From Fodinicola feengrottensis (GTDB lineage: Bacteria; Actinomycetota; Actinomycetes; Mycobacteriales; HKI-0501): a DNA stretch of 57,430 nucleotides. Below the pieces are notes generated by a model that was not told the origin of the DNA, made no database searches, and saw only the letters and a program-made list of their open reading frames with translations. Position numbers and translations under genes: made by a program. How positions within the stretch are numbered: position 1 is the first letter of the stretch; each line of letters opens with the position of its first letter. Shown one piece after another: positions 1-10,053 of this stretch. The DNA lies in NCBI RefSeq assembly GCF_010993775.1, contig NZ_WOTO01000059.1:1-57430 (forward strand), read 5' to 3'.

Positions 1-935
1 GTGCTCCCGCCCGGCTCCGCCGGCACCGGCCCGATCAGGGGTAGCGCGTCCGTTTCCCCCGGCCGGCGGTTACGGTGGCGGTGGACGGGACTACGGCGTA
101 CCGGCCCGTACGGCGGCGGTGGCGGCGGCGGTCTACGGGGTGCGGGGCGTCGGCGGCTCCCGCCCGGCCGGCACCGCCCGATCAGGGGTAGCGCGTCCGT
201 TCCCCCGGCCGGCGGTTACGGTGGCCGGGACGGCGACTACGGCGGCCCGTACGGCGGCGGTGGCGGCGGCTACGGGGGCGGTGGCGGCGGCTACGGGGGC
301 GGTGGCGGCGGCTATGACGACGAAGACGACTACGACGCGCCCGCCCAAGCGCAAGGGCGGCCGTACGGCGCTGATCGTGCTCGACGGCGTGGTCCAAGCG
401 CGATCATCCTGGTCACCGCGCTCGGCGTGATCGCGATCGCCTGGCACCGCGCTGTCGGCAGCGGCGGTAACACCGCCGCGACCCCCACGACCGCGCCCAC
501 GATCAATCCGACGACGGCCGCGCCGCCGCCCCAGCCCGTCCGCGTCCGCATCCGCCAGTTCCAGCGGCCTCGGCCCACGGATCACCTCCTTCGACGCACC
601 CAGCCGAGTCACCTGCACCCCCGGCGGCGGTGACGGCCAGGTCCAGCTGACCTGGCAGGTCAAGGACGCCAGCAAGATCGAGCTGAAGGTGGATGGCAGG
701 AAGATCGACGACTACGGTCCCGAGGACTCGCCGCAAGTGGCGTTCCCGTGCGACAACGTCGGCCACAAGTACACGATCGTGGCGATCTCCGACGACGGCA
801 CCCGCAGCAAGTCCCGCTCGGTGTCGGTCCGCCCGAAGAAAGCCGACACCACCGGCGGCGCCACCACCGACGGCGGCCAAACCACCGGCGACGTGGGCAA
901 CGACGGCAAACGGCGGCACCGGCGGTACCGGCTAG
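1..935 (+). pseudogene. glycine-rich single-pass membrane protein, frame-broken, 5' end outside window
   Basis: Three pieces in different frames read as one protein: a Gly/Tyr-rich N-terminal region with three 21-bp repeats (about 251-313, unit YGGGGGG), an acidic stretch (DDEDDYDAP), a Lys/Arg cluster (PKRKGG), a hydrophobic helix (AIILVTALGVIAIA, about 402-445), a Ser/Pro/Ala linker, and a beta-rich extracellular domain (about 570-840, from GPRITSFDAPSRVTC to SVSVRPKK) holding two cysteines. It ends in a Gly/Thr tail with TAG at 933-935. A segment of about 55 bp (22-78) recurs at 171-224. At least three frame changes are needed. The topology suggests a cytoplasmic repeat tail and an outside Ig/Fn3-like domain; no function can be assigned. 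Because low-complexity GC repeats assemble badly, error and real decay cannot be separated here. Confidence 0.5.
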
Positions 936-948
936 GCGAGTTGATGGC

Positions 949-1150
949 CGCGGAGCTTCTGGCCGCAGTGCCTGCGGCGGCGCGGAGCTTCTGGCCGCAG
1001 TGCCTGCGGCGCGCGCGTCCGGTTCACGTCGCCGGGGCGCCCAAACGGCGGGCACCCCACCGCCGCGAACCTGGGCGGCCTTCGGCCGCCGCGCGGGTGT
1101 GGGGTGGGGATTGGTGTGGCTGGGATAGGGGTTGAAGTACCTGTTACGGC
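949..1150. repeat. outer inverted repeat X, left arm
   Basis: GC-rich non-coding block whose reverse complement recurs at 5779-5955. It contains a 29-bp unit (gcggagcttctggccgcagt at its start) repeated in tandem at about 950-978 and 982-1010, a hairpin around ggcggccttcggccgcc, and a G/T-rich tail ending in gaagtacctgttacggcgcg. The right arm has only one copy of the tandem unit. The tail ends with the beginning of the TIR of the ~175-bp element (see 1527-1699), as if an element copy has been deleted here; the right arm keeps it. Confidence 0.75.
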
Positions 1151-1241
1151 GCGCAAGGGGGACAAGCGCGACGTACGTCAGCAGTCCGCAACACTCAGCG
1201 TCACCGAGTCGCGGAGCTTGTAGCTACTGGTAGTGAGATTC

Positions 1242-1330
1242 GTTGTTGATCTTGTTCAGTTTGCCTACCCAAAACGGACATGGGACTGAATTGTCTTTTT
1301 TGGGTAGGCAAAGTGAACAAGATCAACAAC
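1242..1330. repeat. palindromic element P, copy 1
   Basis: An 89-bp near-perfect palindrome. The left arm begins gttgttgatcttgttcagtt (1242) and runs through tgcctacccaaaa; the right arm is its reverse complement ending in gaacaagatcaacaac at 1330, with one mismatch pair in the arms and a loop of about 20 bases (cggacatgggactgaattgtc). Copy 2 is at 5425-5513 in the other inverted arm and a diverged copy is at 18422-18502. No coding potential. It may fold as an RNA hairpin or be a non-autonomous mobile repeat. Confidence 0.85.
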
Positions 1331-1526
1331 TTCGACACCGACACAGCCGCAGCCCCGGCCCGCACAAAGGGGGCAGAACAGCCGTTCCCGACCAGGCAGC
1401 CGGCGACCCTCCGGCACTCCGACACCCATTCTGAGCAGGTGAAACGCTTAACTTAAGGGCATTGGGGTGGGGATCGGTGTGGTGGGATTGGTGTGGCTGG
1501 GCGGCGGGTGTTGAAGTACCTGTTAC

Positions 1527-1699
1527 GGCGCGAAATTGTCGTAGGTGTCTGTTTTTCTTTCCCCCTCCCTTTGAACGGGCGGGGGGTGGGTTGAGAGGTG
1601 GACTTTAATTTTTAGTTGAACATCGGTCCTCAAACCCGCCCCCCACCCGTCACTGGGTGGGGGCAAATCTGCCCGAGGGGTACGACAGTTTTGCGCCGC
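1527..1699 (-). repeat. ~175-bp TIR-bounded repeat element, copy A
   Basis: Bounded by cggcgcgaaattgtcgta (1527) and its imperfect inverse gtacgacagttttgcgccgc (ends 1699). Inside are two G/C hairpins: ccctccctttgaacgggcgg near 1563 and cccacccgtcactgggtggg near 1642, separated by an A/T-rich middle (ttaatttttagttgaac). Five copies occur in the window (also 5070-5245, 5723-5784 partial, 18541-18721, 39751-39927), all intergenic. TIRs, small size and no ORF fit a MITE; no transposase is in the window. Orientation is opposite to copies B and D and the same as E. Confidence 0.8.
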
Positions 1700-1802
1700 A
1701 GCACCTGTGTGGGGAGGCGGAAAATATCGCCGAAAGTGACATCGGCGAGGTGGGCGGCGGGTCGGGCGAGGTTTGGGGGGTGGGGCGTGGTTCGATCGCG
1801 GG

Positions 1803-4800
1803 GTGAGTGGCCAGCAGGCTTCTTACCGGCTCGTACGGGCAGCGTTGCCGGACCCGCAGCGGCGGGAGCCTTCCGAAGGTCCTGGTGATGCCGCGCAGCC
1901 ACTGATCTTCGATCCTGGCCAGCGGGCCGTCATCGACCACCACAACGGGCCGCTGCGGGTGCTGGGCGGGCCGGGCACCGGCAAGACGACGGCGCTGGTG
2001 GAGGCGGTGGTCGCCCGGATCGCGTCCGGGGTGCCGCCGGAGAAGGTGCTGTTGCTGGCGTTCGACCGGCGGACGGCGGCGGCGTTGCGGGAGGGAGCGG
2101 ATCGCCCGGCGCCTGGGTGGGGCGAGTGGCGAGCCGACCGCGCGGACCTGGCATTCGTACGCGTTCGCGGTGTTGCACCGGCGGGCGACCGCGTTCGGGG
2201 AGCAGACGCCGAGGTTGTTGACCGGCCCCGAGCACGACCACGTCATTCGTGAACTGGTGGCCGGCGACCTGATCGACGACCCGCGGCGGTGGCCGGCGTG
2301 GCTGCATCCGGCGCTGGGAACCCGCGGGTTCGCCCGCGAGCTGCGCGACCTGCTGATGCGTGCCTCCGAGCGCGGAGTCGGCGCTTCCACACTGCGCAAA
2401 TGGGGTCGCCAGCACGGCCGGGTCGACTGGGGCGCCACCGCGAAGTTCATGGCGCAGTACGCGGCGGTGACGGCGCTCGCGGACGACACCGCGTACGACC
2501 CAGCGGAGCTGGTCAGGGCGGTGCTGGACGCCTTCGCGGCCGACCCGGAGTTCGCCGAGCGCGAGGCCGGCCGGTTCACCCACGTCTACGTCGACTCGTA
2601 CGCCGAAGCCGACCCGGCTCAGGAGGCGCTGCTGCGTGCGCTGGCCGCCGGCGCCGAGTCCGTGGTGGTGGCCGGTGATCCGGATCAGGCCGTCTACACG
2701 TTCCGCGGTGGTACGACCGCGTGCCTCGCCCGGTTCCCGGACCGCTTCGGCCGGGCCGGTGAGCTGGCCGGCACGGTCGCCCTCGACACCTGTTACCGGG
2801 CCGGGCCAGGGCTGACCGACGCCTGGGCGCGGATCGCGATGGGCCTGCGCGGTCGGCCCGACCACCGGCTGATGCGGCCCGCCCCGTTCGCGCCGGACGG
2901 GCAGGTCGAGGCACATGTCCTGCGGTCGGCGAGCCAGCAGGCGTCTTATGTGGCGCACCGGCTCCGCGAGGCCCATCTCACTCACGGCGTCCCGTGGAAC
3001 CGGATGGCGGTGCTCGTACGGTCCACCACCCACTCGCTACCGGGCCTGCGGCGGGCGCTGCTGGCTGCCGGCGTACCGATGACCGCCCATTCCGAGGAGC
3101 TGCCGCTGGTGGCCCAGCCGGCCGTGCAGGCGCTACTGGAGGTGCTTCGGCTGGCCAACCGGCCGGACCAGTTCACCGCCGACGAGGCGATCGCGCTGCT
3201 GGCGTCGCCGGTCGGTGGCGCGGACAGCCTGTCGCTGCACCGGCTGCGCAAGTGGCTGCGCCGGGTCGAGGTGGCCGAAGGCGGGGCGCGTACGTCGGCG
3301 GAGGTCCTGCGGGCCGCGGTGGAGGATCCGGGCGAGCTGATGGAGGTGCCGCCACTGGTGGCCGCGCCGGCGCAGCGGATCGCGGACCTGGTGAAGGCCG
3401 CCCGGGAGGCGGCCGGCCGTGGCGAAGACGCCGAACACGTGCTGTGGGAAGTGTGGGCGGCGACCGGGTTGGCCGAGCGTTGGGCGGCGGACAGCCGCGC
3501 GGGCGGCCGCCCGCGGCGCTTCCGCGGACGCGGACCTGGACGCCGTGGTCGCGCTTTTCGACGCCGCTGCCCGGCTGGTCGACCGGTTGCCCAGATCCGG
3601 CCCGGACGCGCTGTTGGATCACCTGCTCGGCCAGCAGGTGCCCGGCGACAGCCTGGCCGCCGCGCGCGCGCCTTCCGGTGACGCGGTCACGGTTACCTCC
3701 TCGCATGCCGCGCTCGGCCGCGAGTGGGACGTGGTCGCGGTGCTCGGCGTACAGGAAGGCAACTGGCCGGACCTGCGCCCGCGCGGCTCGCTGCTGGGGT
3801 CCGAGCTGCTGGTCGACGTGGTGTCGGGGGGGTGGGGGGGGAGGGCTCGCCGGCCAAGCTGAGTTCCTCCGGCGCGCTGACCCGGCTGCTGGACGAGGAA
3901 CGCAGGCTCTTCTTCTACCTGGCCTGCTCGCGGGCCCGGCGGTCGCTGCTGGTGACCGCGGTCGGTGACTCCGAGAACGAGCCGTCCAGGTTCCTGGACG
4001 AGTGGTGCCGACCTGGGAGGAGCGGCCTCGGCCAGTCACGTCGGTGCCGCGTACGTTGTCGCTGCCCGCCCTGGTCGCCGAGCTGCGCTCGGTGGTCACC
4101 GACGCCCAGCGACCGCTCGCGGTCCGCCGGGCCGCCGCCGAGCAGCTGGCCCGGCTGGCCGCCGACAGGGTGCCCGGTGCCCATCCGGACGACTGGTACG
4201 GCCTGCAGCCGCAGTCCACCGAGGCTCCGCTCAAGGCCGATGGCGAGCTCGTACGAGTGTCGCCCTCGCGGGTCGAGCAGTTCGACACCTGCGCGCTGCG
4301 CTGGTTGCTGGAGGGCGCCGGCGGCACCGCTGGGCCTGGCGGCGCCCAAGGGCTGGGCATGCTCGTACACGACGCCGCCACCCTCGCCGTCGACGACAGT
4401 GTCACCACCGAGGAGTTGGACGCGCGGATCGACGCCGGGTGGGACGACATCGACGTTGGCGGGCCTTGGGTCGCCAACAAAGCAGCGCGAGCGGGCCCGC
4501 CAAATGGTGCGCAAGCTGCTGGCCTGGATCAAGGCCAACCAGCGTGACCTGGTGTCGGTGGAGGAGGGCTTCGAGATCCAGCTCGGCTCGGTTTCGCTGC
4601 ACGGTCGCATCGACCGGCTGGAACGGGATCCGGCCGGCCGGTTGGTCGTGGTCGACCTGAAGACCGGGAGCAGCGCACCGTCCAAGCAGCAGGCCGCGAC
4701 CAACCCGCAGCTGGGCGTCTACCAGCTGGCGATCGAGGAAGGTGCCTTCCCGGCGCACGGCCGGCGGCCCGGCGGCGCTGTCCTGGTGCACTTGGGCACC

Positions 4801-5001
4801 ACCGCCAAGTCCTTCGTGGAACGCACGCAGCCGCCCCTACCCGACACCGAGGACCCAGCCTGGGCCCGCGACCTGCTGGACCAGGTCGCGGAGGGGATGG
4901 CCGGGTCGGTGTTCACCGCGTCGGTCAACGACTACTGCTCGATTTGCCCGGTGCGTACGTCCTGCCCCGCCGACCCCCACGGCGGCCAGGTCACCGGCTG
5001 A
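1803..5001 (+). CDS. adnA: AdnA, helicase-nuclease subunit of the AdnAB recombination complex (frame-interrupted)
   Basis: About 1,066 residues once joined across frames, matching the family length. AdnAB resects DNA double-strand breaks in actinobacteria, in place of RecBCD or AddAB. Walker A is GGPGTGKTTALVEA near residue 60. The C-terminal PD-(D/E)XK nuclease shows VVVDLKTGSS. Four cysteines, one in FDTCALRW and three in YCSICPVRTSC, match an AddB/AdnA-type [4Fe-4S] nuclease. GTG 1803 (SGQQASYRLVR) is preferred over ATG 1773 because YRLVR opens family members. Five single-base frame changes are needed, near 2090, 3500, 3835 (a G-rich run), 4010 and 4480; sequence resumes with no loss each time, which favours sequencing error. 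Unusually, the gene lies entirely between long inverted repeats and is separated from adnB by 1 kb; the two are normally tight neighbours. Confidence 0.88.
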
Positions 5002-5069
5002 CCTAGGTCATCCGTCGTCACTTTTCGTCTCTCACAAGAACCGAATGAGCCAGCCGCAAAACACAGGGT

Positions 5070-5245
5070 GCGGCGCGAAACTGTCGTACCCACCCCCAAA
5101 AATCACCCCCCCACCCAAGAACGGGTGGGGGGCGGGTTTGAGGACCAATTGTTCAACTAAAAATTAAGGTCCACCTCTCGACCCACCCCCGCCCGTTCAA
5201 AGGGAGGGGGAAAGAAAAACAGACACGTACGACAATTTCGCGCCG
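5070..5245 (+). repeat. ~175-bp TIR-bounded repeat element, copy B
   Basis: Left terminus gcggcgcgaaactgtcgtac (5070), right terminus gtacgacaatttcgcgccg (ends 5245), about 176 bp. Internal hairpins are cccacccaagaacgggtggg (about 5113) and the cccgcccgttcaaagggagg block (about 5188). It starts 68 bp after the adnA stop and forms the inner end of the right arm of inverted repeat Y. It is the inverted counterpart of copy A. Confidence 0.85.
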
Positions 5246-5424
5246 TAACAGGTACTTCAACACCAATCCCCACCACACCGATCCCCACCCCAATGCCCTT
5301 AAGTTAAGCGTTTCACCTGCTCAGAATGGGTGTCGGAGTGCCGGAGGGTCGCCGGCTGCCTGGTCGGGAACGGCTGTTCTGCCCCCTTTGTGCGGGCCGG
5401 GGCTGCGGCTGTGTCGGTGTCGAA

Positions 5425-5513
5425 GTTGTTGATCTTGTTCACTTTGCCTACCCAAAAAAGACAATTCAGTCCCATGTCCGTTTTGGGTAGGCAAACTGAA
5501 CAAGATCAACAAC
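5425..5513. repeat. palindromic element P, copy 2
   Basis: Inverted copy of 1242-1330: begins gttgttgatcttgttcactt and ends gaacaagatcaacaac. Because the element is itself a palindrome, the only strand asymmetry is in the ~20-base loop and the single arm mismatch. Confidence 0.85.
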
Positions 5514-5590
5514 GAATCTCACTACCAGTAGCTACAAGCTCCGCGACTCGGTGACGCTGAGTGTTGCGGACTGCTGACGTACGTCGCGCT

Positions 5591-5722
5591 CGTCTCCTCG
5601 CCCGGACCGAGACCGCGGCAGTGTCTCGCCGACCCGCGAAAAGACCCAGCTCACCCCCTGTCTCGCGCATCCAAACATAGGCTCTGACCTGCACAAACAG
5701 CTCTCAACTACTTAAGGGCATT
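5591..5722. other. unique spacer between repeat arms Y and X (right side only)
   Basis: A 132-bp stretch present only on the right side; the left side has about 14 bp at the corresponding place. No convincing gene. It ends in cttaagggcattg, a sequence that also occurs inside arm Y (about 1453-1465), suggesting that repeat units have been rearranged here. Confidence 0.5.
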
Positions 5723-5784
5723 GCCCCCGCCCGTTCAAAGGGAGGGGGAAATAAAAACAGACACGTACGACAATTTCGCGCCGT
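5723..5784 (+). repeat. ~175-bp TIR element, copy C, right half only
   Basis: Only the right half is present: the cccgcccgttcaaagggagg hairpin block, the aaaaacagacac stretch and the terminal gtacgacaatttcgcgccg. The left TIR and A/T-rich middle are missing. It abuts repeat X' directly, in the same relative arrangement as element A to the gaagtacctgttacgg block. Confidence 0.8.
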
Positions 5785-5955
5785 AACAGGTACTTCAACA
5801 CCCATCCCAGCCACACCAATCCGCACCACACCGATCCCCACCCCGTCCGCGCGGCGGCCGAAGGCCACCCAGGTTCGCGGCGGTGGGGTGCCCGCTCTTT
5901 GGGCGCCCCGGCGACGCGAACCGGATGCGCCGCCGCAGGAACTGCGGCCATAAAC
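5779..5955. repeat. outer inverted repeat X', right arm
   Basis: Reverse complement of 949-1150: cgccgtaacaggtacttcaa followed by CA-rich sequence, ggcggccgaaggcc, the ggcgccccggcgacgcgaac block, and one copy of the gccgcaggaactgcggcca unit that is duplicated on the left. It ends about 60 bp before the adnB start, so the adnB promoter must lie in or next to repeat sequence. Confidence 0.75.
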
Positions 5956-6013
5956 TCAGACACGCCGGTGGGGTCTCGTCGGTTCTATGCACCGGACGTG
6001 GTCCGATAGTGGT

Positions 6014-9000
6014 ATGACCGCGACGCTGGCGTTGGATCCGTTCCAGCTGGCTGAGCGTCTGCGGTTGCCTCGGCCGACGGACGACCAGGCGGCTGTCATC
6101 GCGGCCCCGGTGGAGCCGAGCCTGGTGGTGGCCGGCGCCGGGTCGGGCAAGACGGAGACGATGACCAGCCGGGTGGTGTGGCTGGTGGCCAGCGGTGCCG
6201 TACGAGCCGACGCGGTCATTGGGCTGACGTTTACCCGCAAGGCCGCCGCCGAGTTGGCGCAGCGGCTGCGGCGACGGCTCGCGCAGGTGCGGGCGCTCGG
6301 GTTGTTGCCGCCGGGTGAGCAGGGTGCGGTGGACGGCGAGCCGATGGTCAGCACCTACCACTCGTATGCGTCTCGCCTGGTCGCCGAGCATGGGTTGCGG
6401 ATTGGTGTCGAGCCGTCCGTACGGTTGCTCGGCGAGGCTGCTTGCTGGCAGTTGGCTTTCAAGGTGGTGCACAGCTGGGACGGCCCGATGGATGCGGCGA
6501 CCTGGCTCCGGCGACCGTTGTGCAGGCGATCGTGGCGCTGTCCGGTGAGCTCGCCGACCACTTGGTCGACCCCGAGCAGTTGGCCGATTTCACCGCCGCG
6601 TTGGTCGGTCAGGTCGAGGCCCTGCCGCGTAAGGTCGGCGGGTCGGCGGACGCCCCCCGCTCGCGCCGATGGCGAGGGTGCTGACCAGGCAGAAGGCCCG
6701 CGTACAGCTGCTGCCGCTGTTGGCCGAATACCAGCGGTTGAAGCGCGAGCGGGAAGTGCTCGACTTCGGTGACCAGATGCGGCTGGCCGCCGAGATCGCT
6801 CGCGAAGTGCCGGAGGTGGGCGCGGTCGAGCGGACTCGCTATGGCGTGGTGTTGCTGGACGAATACCAGGACACCGGCCATTCGCAGCTGGTGTTGTTGC
6901 GCAGCCTGTTCGGCGGCGGCCACCCGGTCACCGCGGTCGGCGACCCGTGCCAGTCGATCTACTCGTGGCGGGGGGCGCGAGCGCCGGCACGCTGGCCCGG
7001 TTCCGCTCCGAGTTCCGGACCGTCGACAAGACGCCCGCGCCGCGGTACGCGCTGCAGACCAGTTTCCGGAACAGCGCGAGCGTGCTGGCGGTGGCCAACC
7101 GGGTGTCCGGGCCACTGCGCGGCGGCGGCATCGACGTGGACGAGCTGATGCCCGGCCCGGGCGCGGGTGCCGGCCAGGTCAGCTGCGCGGTGTACGAGAC
7201 AGTGAACGACGAGACGGACTCGATCGTCGACCGGGTGAGCCGACTGTGGGCGGTGGACGCCGACCGGCGGGCGGCCGGGCAGGGCGGTCGCAGCATCGCC
7301 GTGCTGTGCCGCAAGCGTACGAGGCTGGAGCCGATCGCTGAGGCGTTGCGGCTGGAAGGCATCCCGGTCGAGGTGGTCGGCATTGGCGGCCTGCTGGCCA
7401 CCCCGGAGGTGCGGGACCTGGTCGCCACCCTGCGGGTGGTGGTCCAGCCGCGAGCTGGCGACGCGCTGATGCGGCTGCTGACCGGCGTGCGCTGGCGGAT
7501 CGGCGCCCGCGACCTGGAGGCGCTTGGCCGGTGGGCCCGGGTGATGGTCCGGCAGAACCGCGGCGAGAGTGGGCAGAGCCCGGTGCCGGGCGAGCTGGAC
7601 GAGGTGTCCATCGTGGACGCGCTGGACCAGCTCCCGCCGGCCGACTGGTTTTCCCCGCAGGGTTATGCCAGGTTGCGCCACCTCGCGGGTGAGCTGGCCG
7701 GGCTGCGCCGGCGGGCCGGCCAGCCGCTGCCGGACCTGGTGGCGGACGTGGAACGTACGCTCCGCCTCGACATCGAGGTGGCGTCCCGACCGGGCCGCAG
7801 CCCGAGTACGGCTCGGAGCAACCTGGACCGGTTCGCCGATGTCTGTGCGGACTTCGTCGGCACCGGGCAGGTCACGCTGCCGGCTTTCCTGGCGTATTTG
7901 GAGGCCGCGGAGAAGGCGGAGCGCGGGCTGGAGGCCGGCGACGTCGACGTCGACCCGGACCGGGTCCAGCTGCTGACCGTGCATGGCGCGAAGGGCCTGG
8001 AGTGGGACGCGGTTTTCGTGCCGGGCCTGGTCGACGGCTTCTTCCCGGCCTCGGCTGGCTCGCCCGAGTCGGCGTGGCTGACCGACATCTCCCAGTTGCC
8101 GTTCCCGCTGCGCGGCGATCGCGACTCGCTGCCGGTGCTCAACCTGGCCCGGGCGCACACCCAGAAGGACGCGGACCTGGCCCGGGAGAGTTTCCGCGCC
8201 GACTGCGGCCAGCGGGACCTGACCGAGGAGCGCCGGCTCGCGTACGTGGCACTGACGCGGGCTCGGTCCGTGCTGGTCTGTACGGGCTACCGCTGGGGCG
8301 AAGGCAAGCAGGCCGTAAGACCGTCGGGGTTCCTGGAGGAGGTCCGGGAAACCTGTGAGGACGGCGCTGGCACCGTGCTGGAGTGGGCCAAGGAGCCGGC
8401 CGAGGACGCGGCGAACCCGCTGCTGGCGGAGGCAGTCACGCACACCTGGCCGTACGATCCGCTGGCCGCCCGCCGGCCGGCGATGGAGGTGGGCGCCGAC
8501 CTGGTCCGGACCGCGCTGGCCGAGCTGGGCGTGGGCAACGCGGCGGAGATGGCCGACGAGTCACTGCAGCCGAGCCTGTTCTCGGTCACCGAGATGCTGC
8601 CAACAGAGGACATCGCGGTGGCCGACAGCTGGCGGCAGGACGTGGACGTGCTGCTCGCCGAGCGGGCCCGCCGGGCCCGCCGCAACGACCTGGTGGTGAC
8701 GCTGCCGGGCGAGCTCTCGGTGTCCCGGCTGGTGGCGTTGCGCCGGGATCCGGCCGAGCTGGCTCGCCGGCTGCGCCGCCCGATGCCGTACAAACCGGCC
8801 CCGCTGGCCCGTCGCGGCACCGCGTTCCACGCCTGGCTGGAGCGCCGGTTCACCGCGGACGTGCTGCTCGACCTGGACAGCATGCCCGGTGCCGCGGACG
8901 CCGGCGCCGAGCCGGACAGCGAGCTTTCCGCGCTGCAGACCGCTTTCGAGGCCAGCGAGTGGGCGATGCGGACCCCGCACGCGGTCGAGGTGCCGTTCCA

Positions 9001-9325
9001 GATGGTGATTGGCGGCATGGTCATCCGCGGCCGGATGGACGCGGTTTTCAAGACCGCTGACCAAGGTCACGCGCAGACCTGGCAGGTGGTCGACTGGAAG
9101 ACCGGCCGCCCGCCGACCGGCAAGGACGACGCCGAGGCGGCCGCCATCCAGCTGGCCGCCTACCGCCTTGCCTGGGCCCGGCTCCGGCACGTCCCGCTGG
9201 AGCGGGTCAGTGCCGCTTTCCATTATGTACGAGCAAATCGTACGGTCCGGCCCGCCGACTTGCTGGACAGCGACGGCCTGGCCGCTTTGATCGCGTCGGT
9301 CCCGTTGGCCGAGCCGTCATCCTGA
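6014..9325 (+). CDS. adnB: AdnB, helicase-nuclease subunit of AdnAB (frame-interrupted)
   Basis: About 1,104 residues when joined, like mycobacterial AdnB. UvrD-type motor: Walker A VVAGAGSGKTETMTSR (about residue 40), motif Ia TFTRKAAAEL, Walker B VVLLDEYQDT, QSIYSWRG, and HGAKGLEWDAVFVPGL (motif V region). The C-terminal nuclease domain has VVDWKTGRPP and QLAAYRLAW. AdnB is the motor-active partner in the family. ATG 6014 (MTATLALDPF) is preferred; an in-frame ATG at 5987 adds nine unconvincing residues. Single-base frame changes near 6505, 6655 and 6970 (a G run) restore the normal protein immediately. The stop overlaps the convergent methyltransferase stop by 9 bp. Confidence 0.92.
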
Positions 9326-10033
9326 CGCGGCGACAAAGACGAATTCTCGCCCAGGGCGGTCGGCCGCGTCCCGTACGTCCAGCACCCGGTAGCCGGCCGC
9401 CACCAGGCTCGTTTCCACCTCGTCGCGGTCCCGGAACCGCAGGGCTGAATCCGAGGTGAGGATCTCGCCGTCCGCCAGGAATGTGTACGTGTGGCGGAAA
9501 CTAACGTAAGGAAGCCGTATTTCGGTGACTTCAAGGTGCTGTTCGACCGAGCCGATTCCCGGCACGTCGACGGTCACCTCGGTGGCCCATTCTTCCCAGC
9601 CCCGGATTTGCGGCCGCCTGGTCTCGAATACGAAGTAGCCGCCCGGGCGAAGAGTCGCCTGAATGGCTCGCAGCGTCGAAGTCCATTCTTCGTCGCTGAG
9701 GAAAACCTGCGCCACATTTCCGGTCATCACCGCGAGATCTGCTGCCAGCATGGGCAAGGCATTCGTATCGCCATGGATCCAGGTGACTTTTCCGGCTGGG
9801 TCTTTCGTACGAGCGACCTCAAGCGATGCCTCCGCCGGATCGACGCCGACGACCGTACGACCCGTTCCGGCCAGCGACATCGCCAGATTTCCTGTCCCAC
9901 AGCCAATATCCAGCACCGTTTGGGCGCCGAATTCGTCGGCGATCGCGACGTACGCGGTGAGGTCGTCGCGGTCACCGTCCATCGCGTCGTAGATGGCGGC
10001 GAGGCGAGGGTGAGCGAAAATCGCGTCCGGCAC
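9317..10033 (-). CDS. class I SAM-dependent methyltransferase
   Basis: About 238 residues. Motif I is VLDIGCGTGNLAMSL, followed by VVGVDPAEASLEVA (acidic ribose contact) and LRPGGYFVFETR (motif III region). It resembles small-molecule methyltransferases of the Methyltransf_25 type; the substrate is unknown. GTG at 10033 (PDAIFAHPRLAAIYDAMD) is the likely start. It lies 20 bp downstream of the oxidoreductase gene on the same strand, so the two are probably co-transcribed. An apparent 585-codon ORF joining the two arises only from a frame change inside the oxidoreductase. Confidence 0.85.
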   Translation of the reverse strand: MPDAIFAHPRLAAIYDAMDGDRDDLTAYVAIADEFGAQTVLDIGCGTGNLAMSLAGTGRTVVGVDPAEASLEVARTKDPAGKVTWIHGDTNALPMLAADLAVMTGNVAQVFLSDEEWTSTLRAIQATLRPGGYFVFETRRPQIRGWEEWATEVTVDVPGIGSVEQHLEVTEIRLPYVSFRHTYTFLADGEILTSDSALRFRDRDEVETSLVAAGYRVLDVRDAADRPGREFVFVAASG

Positions 10034-10053
10034 GCCACGACGGTATCCAACGG

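Larger units (their letters stand above)
1165..1699. repeat. long inverted repeat Y, left arm, upstream of adnA
   Basis: The reverse complement of this stretch is found at 5070-5590. The match starts at agcgcgacgtacgtcagcag (1165) and is base-identical for at least 1201-1434, where both arms give the same 63- and 74-codon chance ORFs. It then continues with small indels through element A to 1699. The arm contains the palindromic element 1242-1330 and the TIR element 1527-1699. With the right arm it encloses adnA completely, so recombination between arms would invert the gene. Confidence 0.9.
5070..5590. repeat. long inverted repeat Y, right arm, downstream of adnA
   Basis: Reverse complement of 1165-1699. 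Contains TIR element B, the block with ttaagttaagcgtttcacct, and palindromic element copy 2. The homology stops at tgacgtacgtcgcgct (5590). The left arm has an extra ~20 bp (around 1490-1508, GT-rich) relative to this arm. Confidence 0.9.

Noticed and set aside
251..313. 21-bp repeats as regulatory iterons
   Set aside because: They encode YGGGGGG repeats in frame in a Gly-rich protein, so coding explains them.
1201..1434. 63- and 74-codon ORFs identical to those at 5321-5554
   Set aside because: They overlap on opposite strands inside a palindromic inverted repeat and resemble no protein; identity comes from the repeat, not from coding conservation.
3820..3845. G-run near 3830 as a G-quadruplex or programmed frameshift site
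   Set aside because: Similar homopolymer-linked frame changes occur in many unrelated genes here, so sequencing indel is simpler; no slippery heptamer plus pseudoknot was seen.
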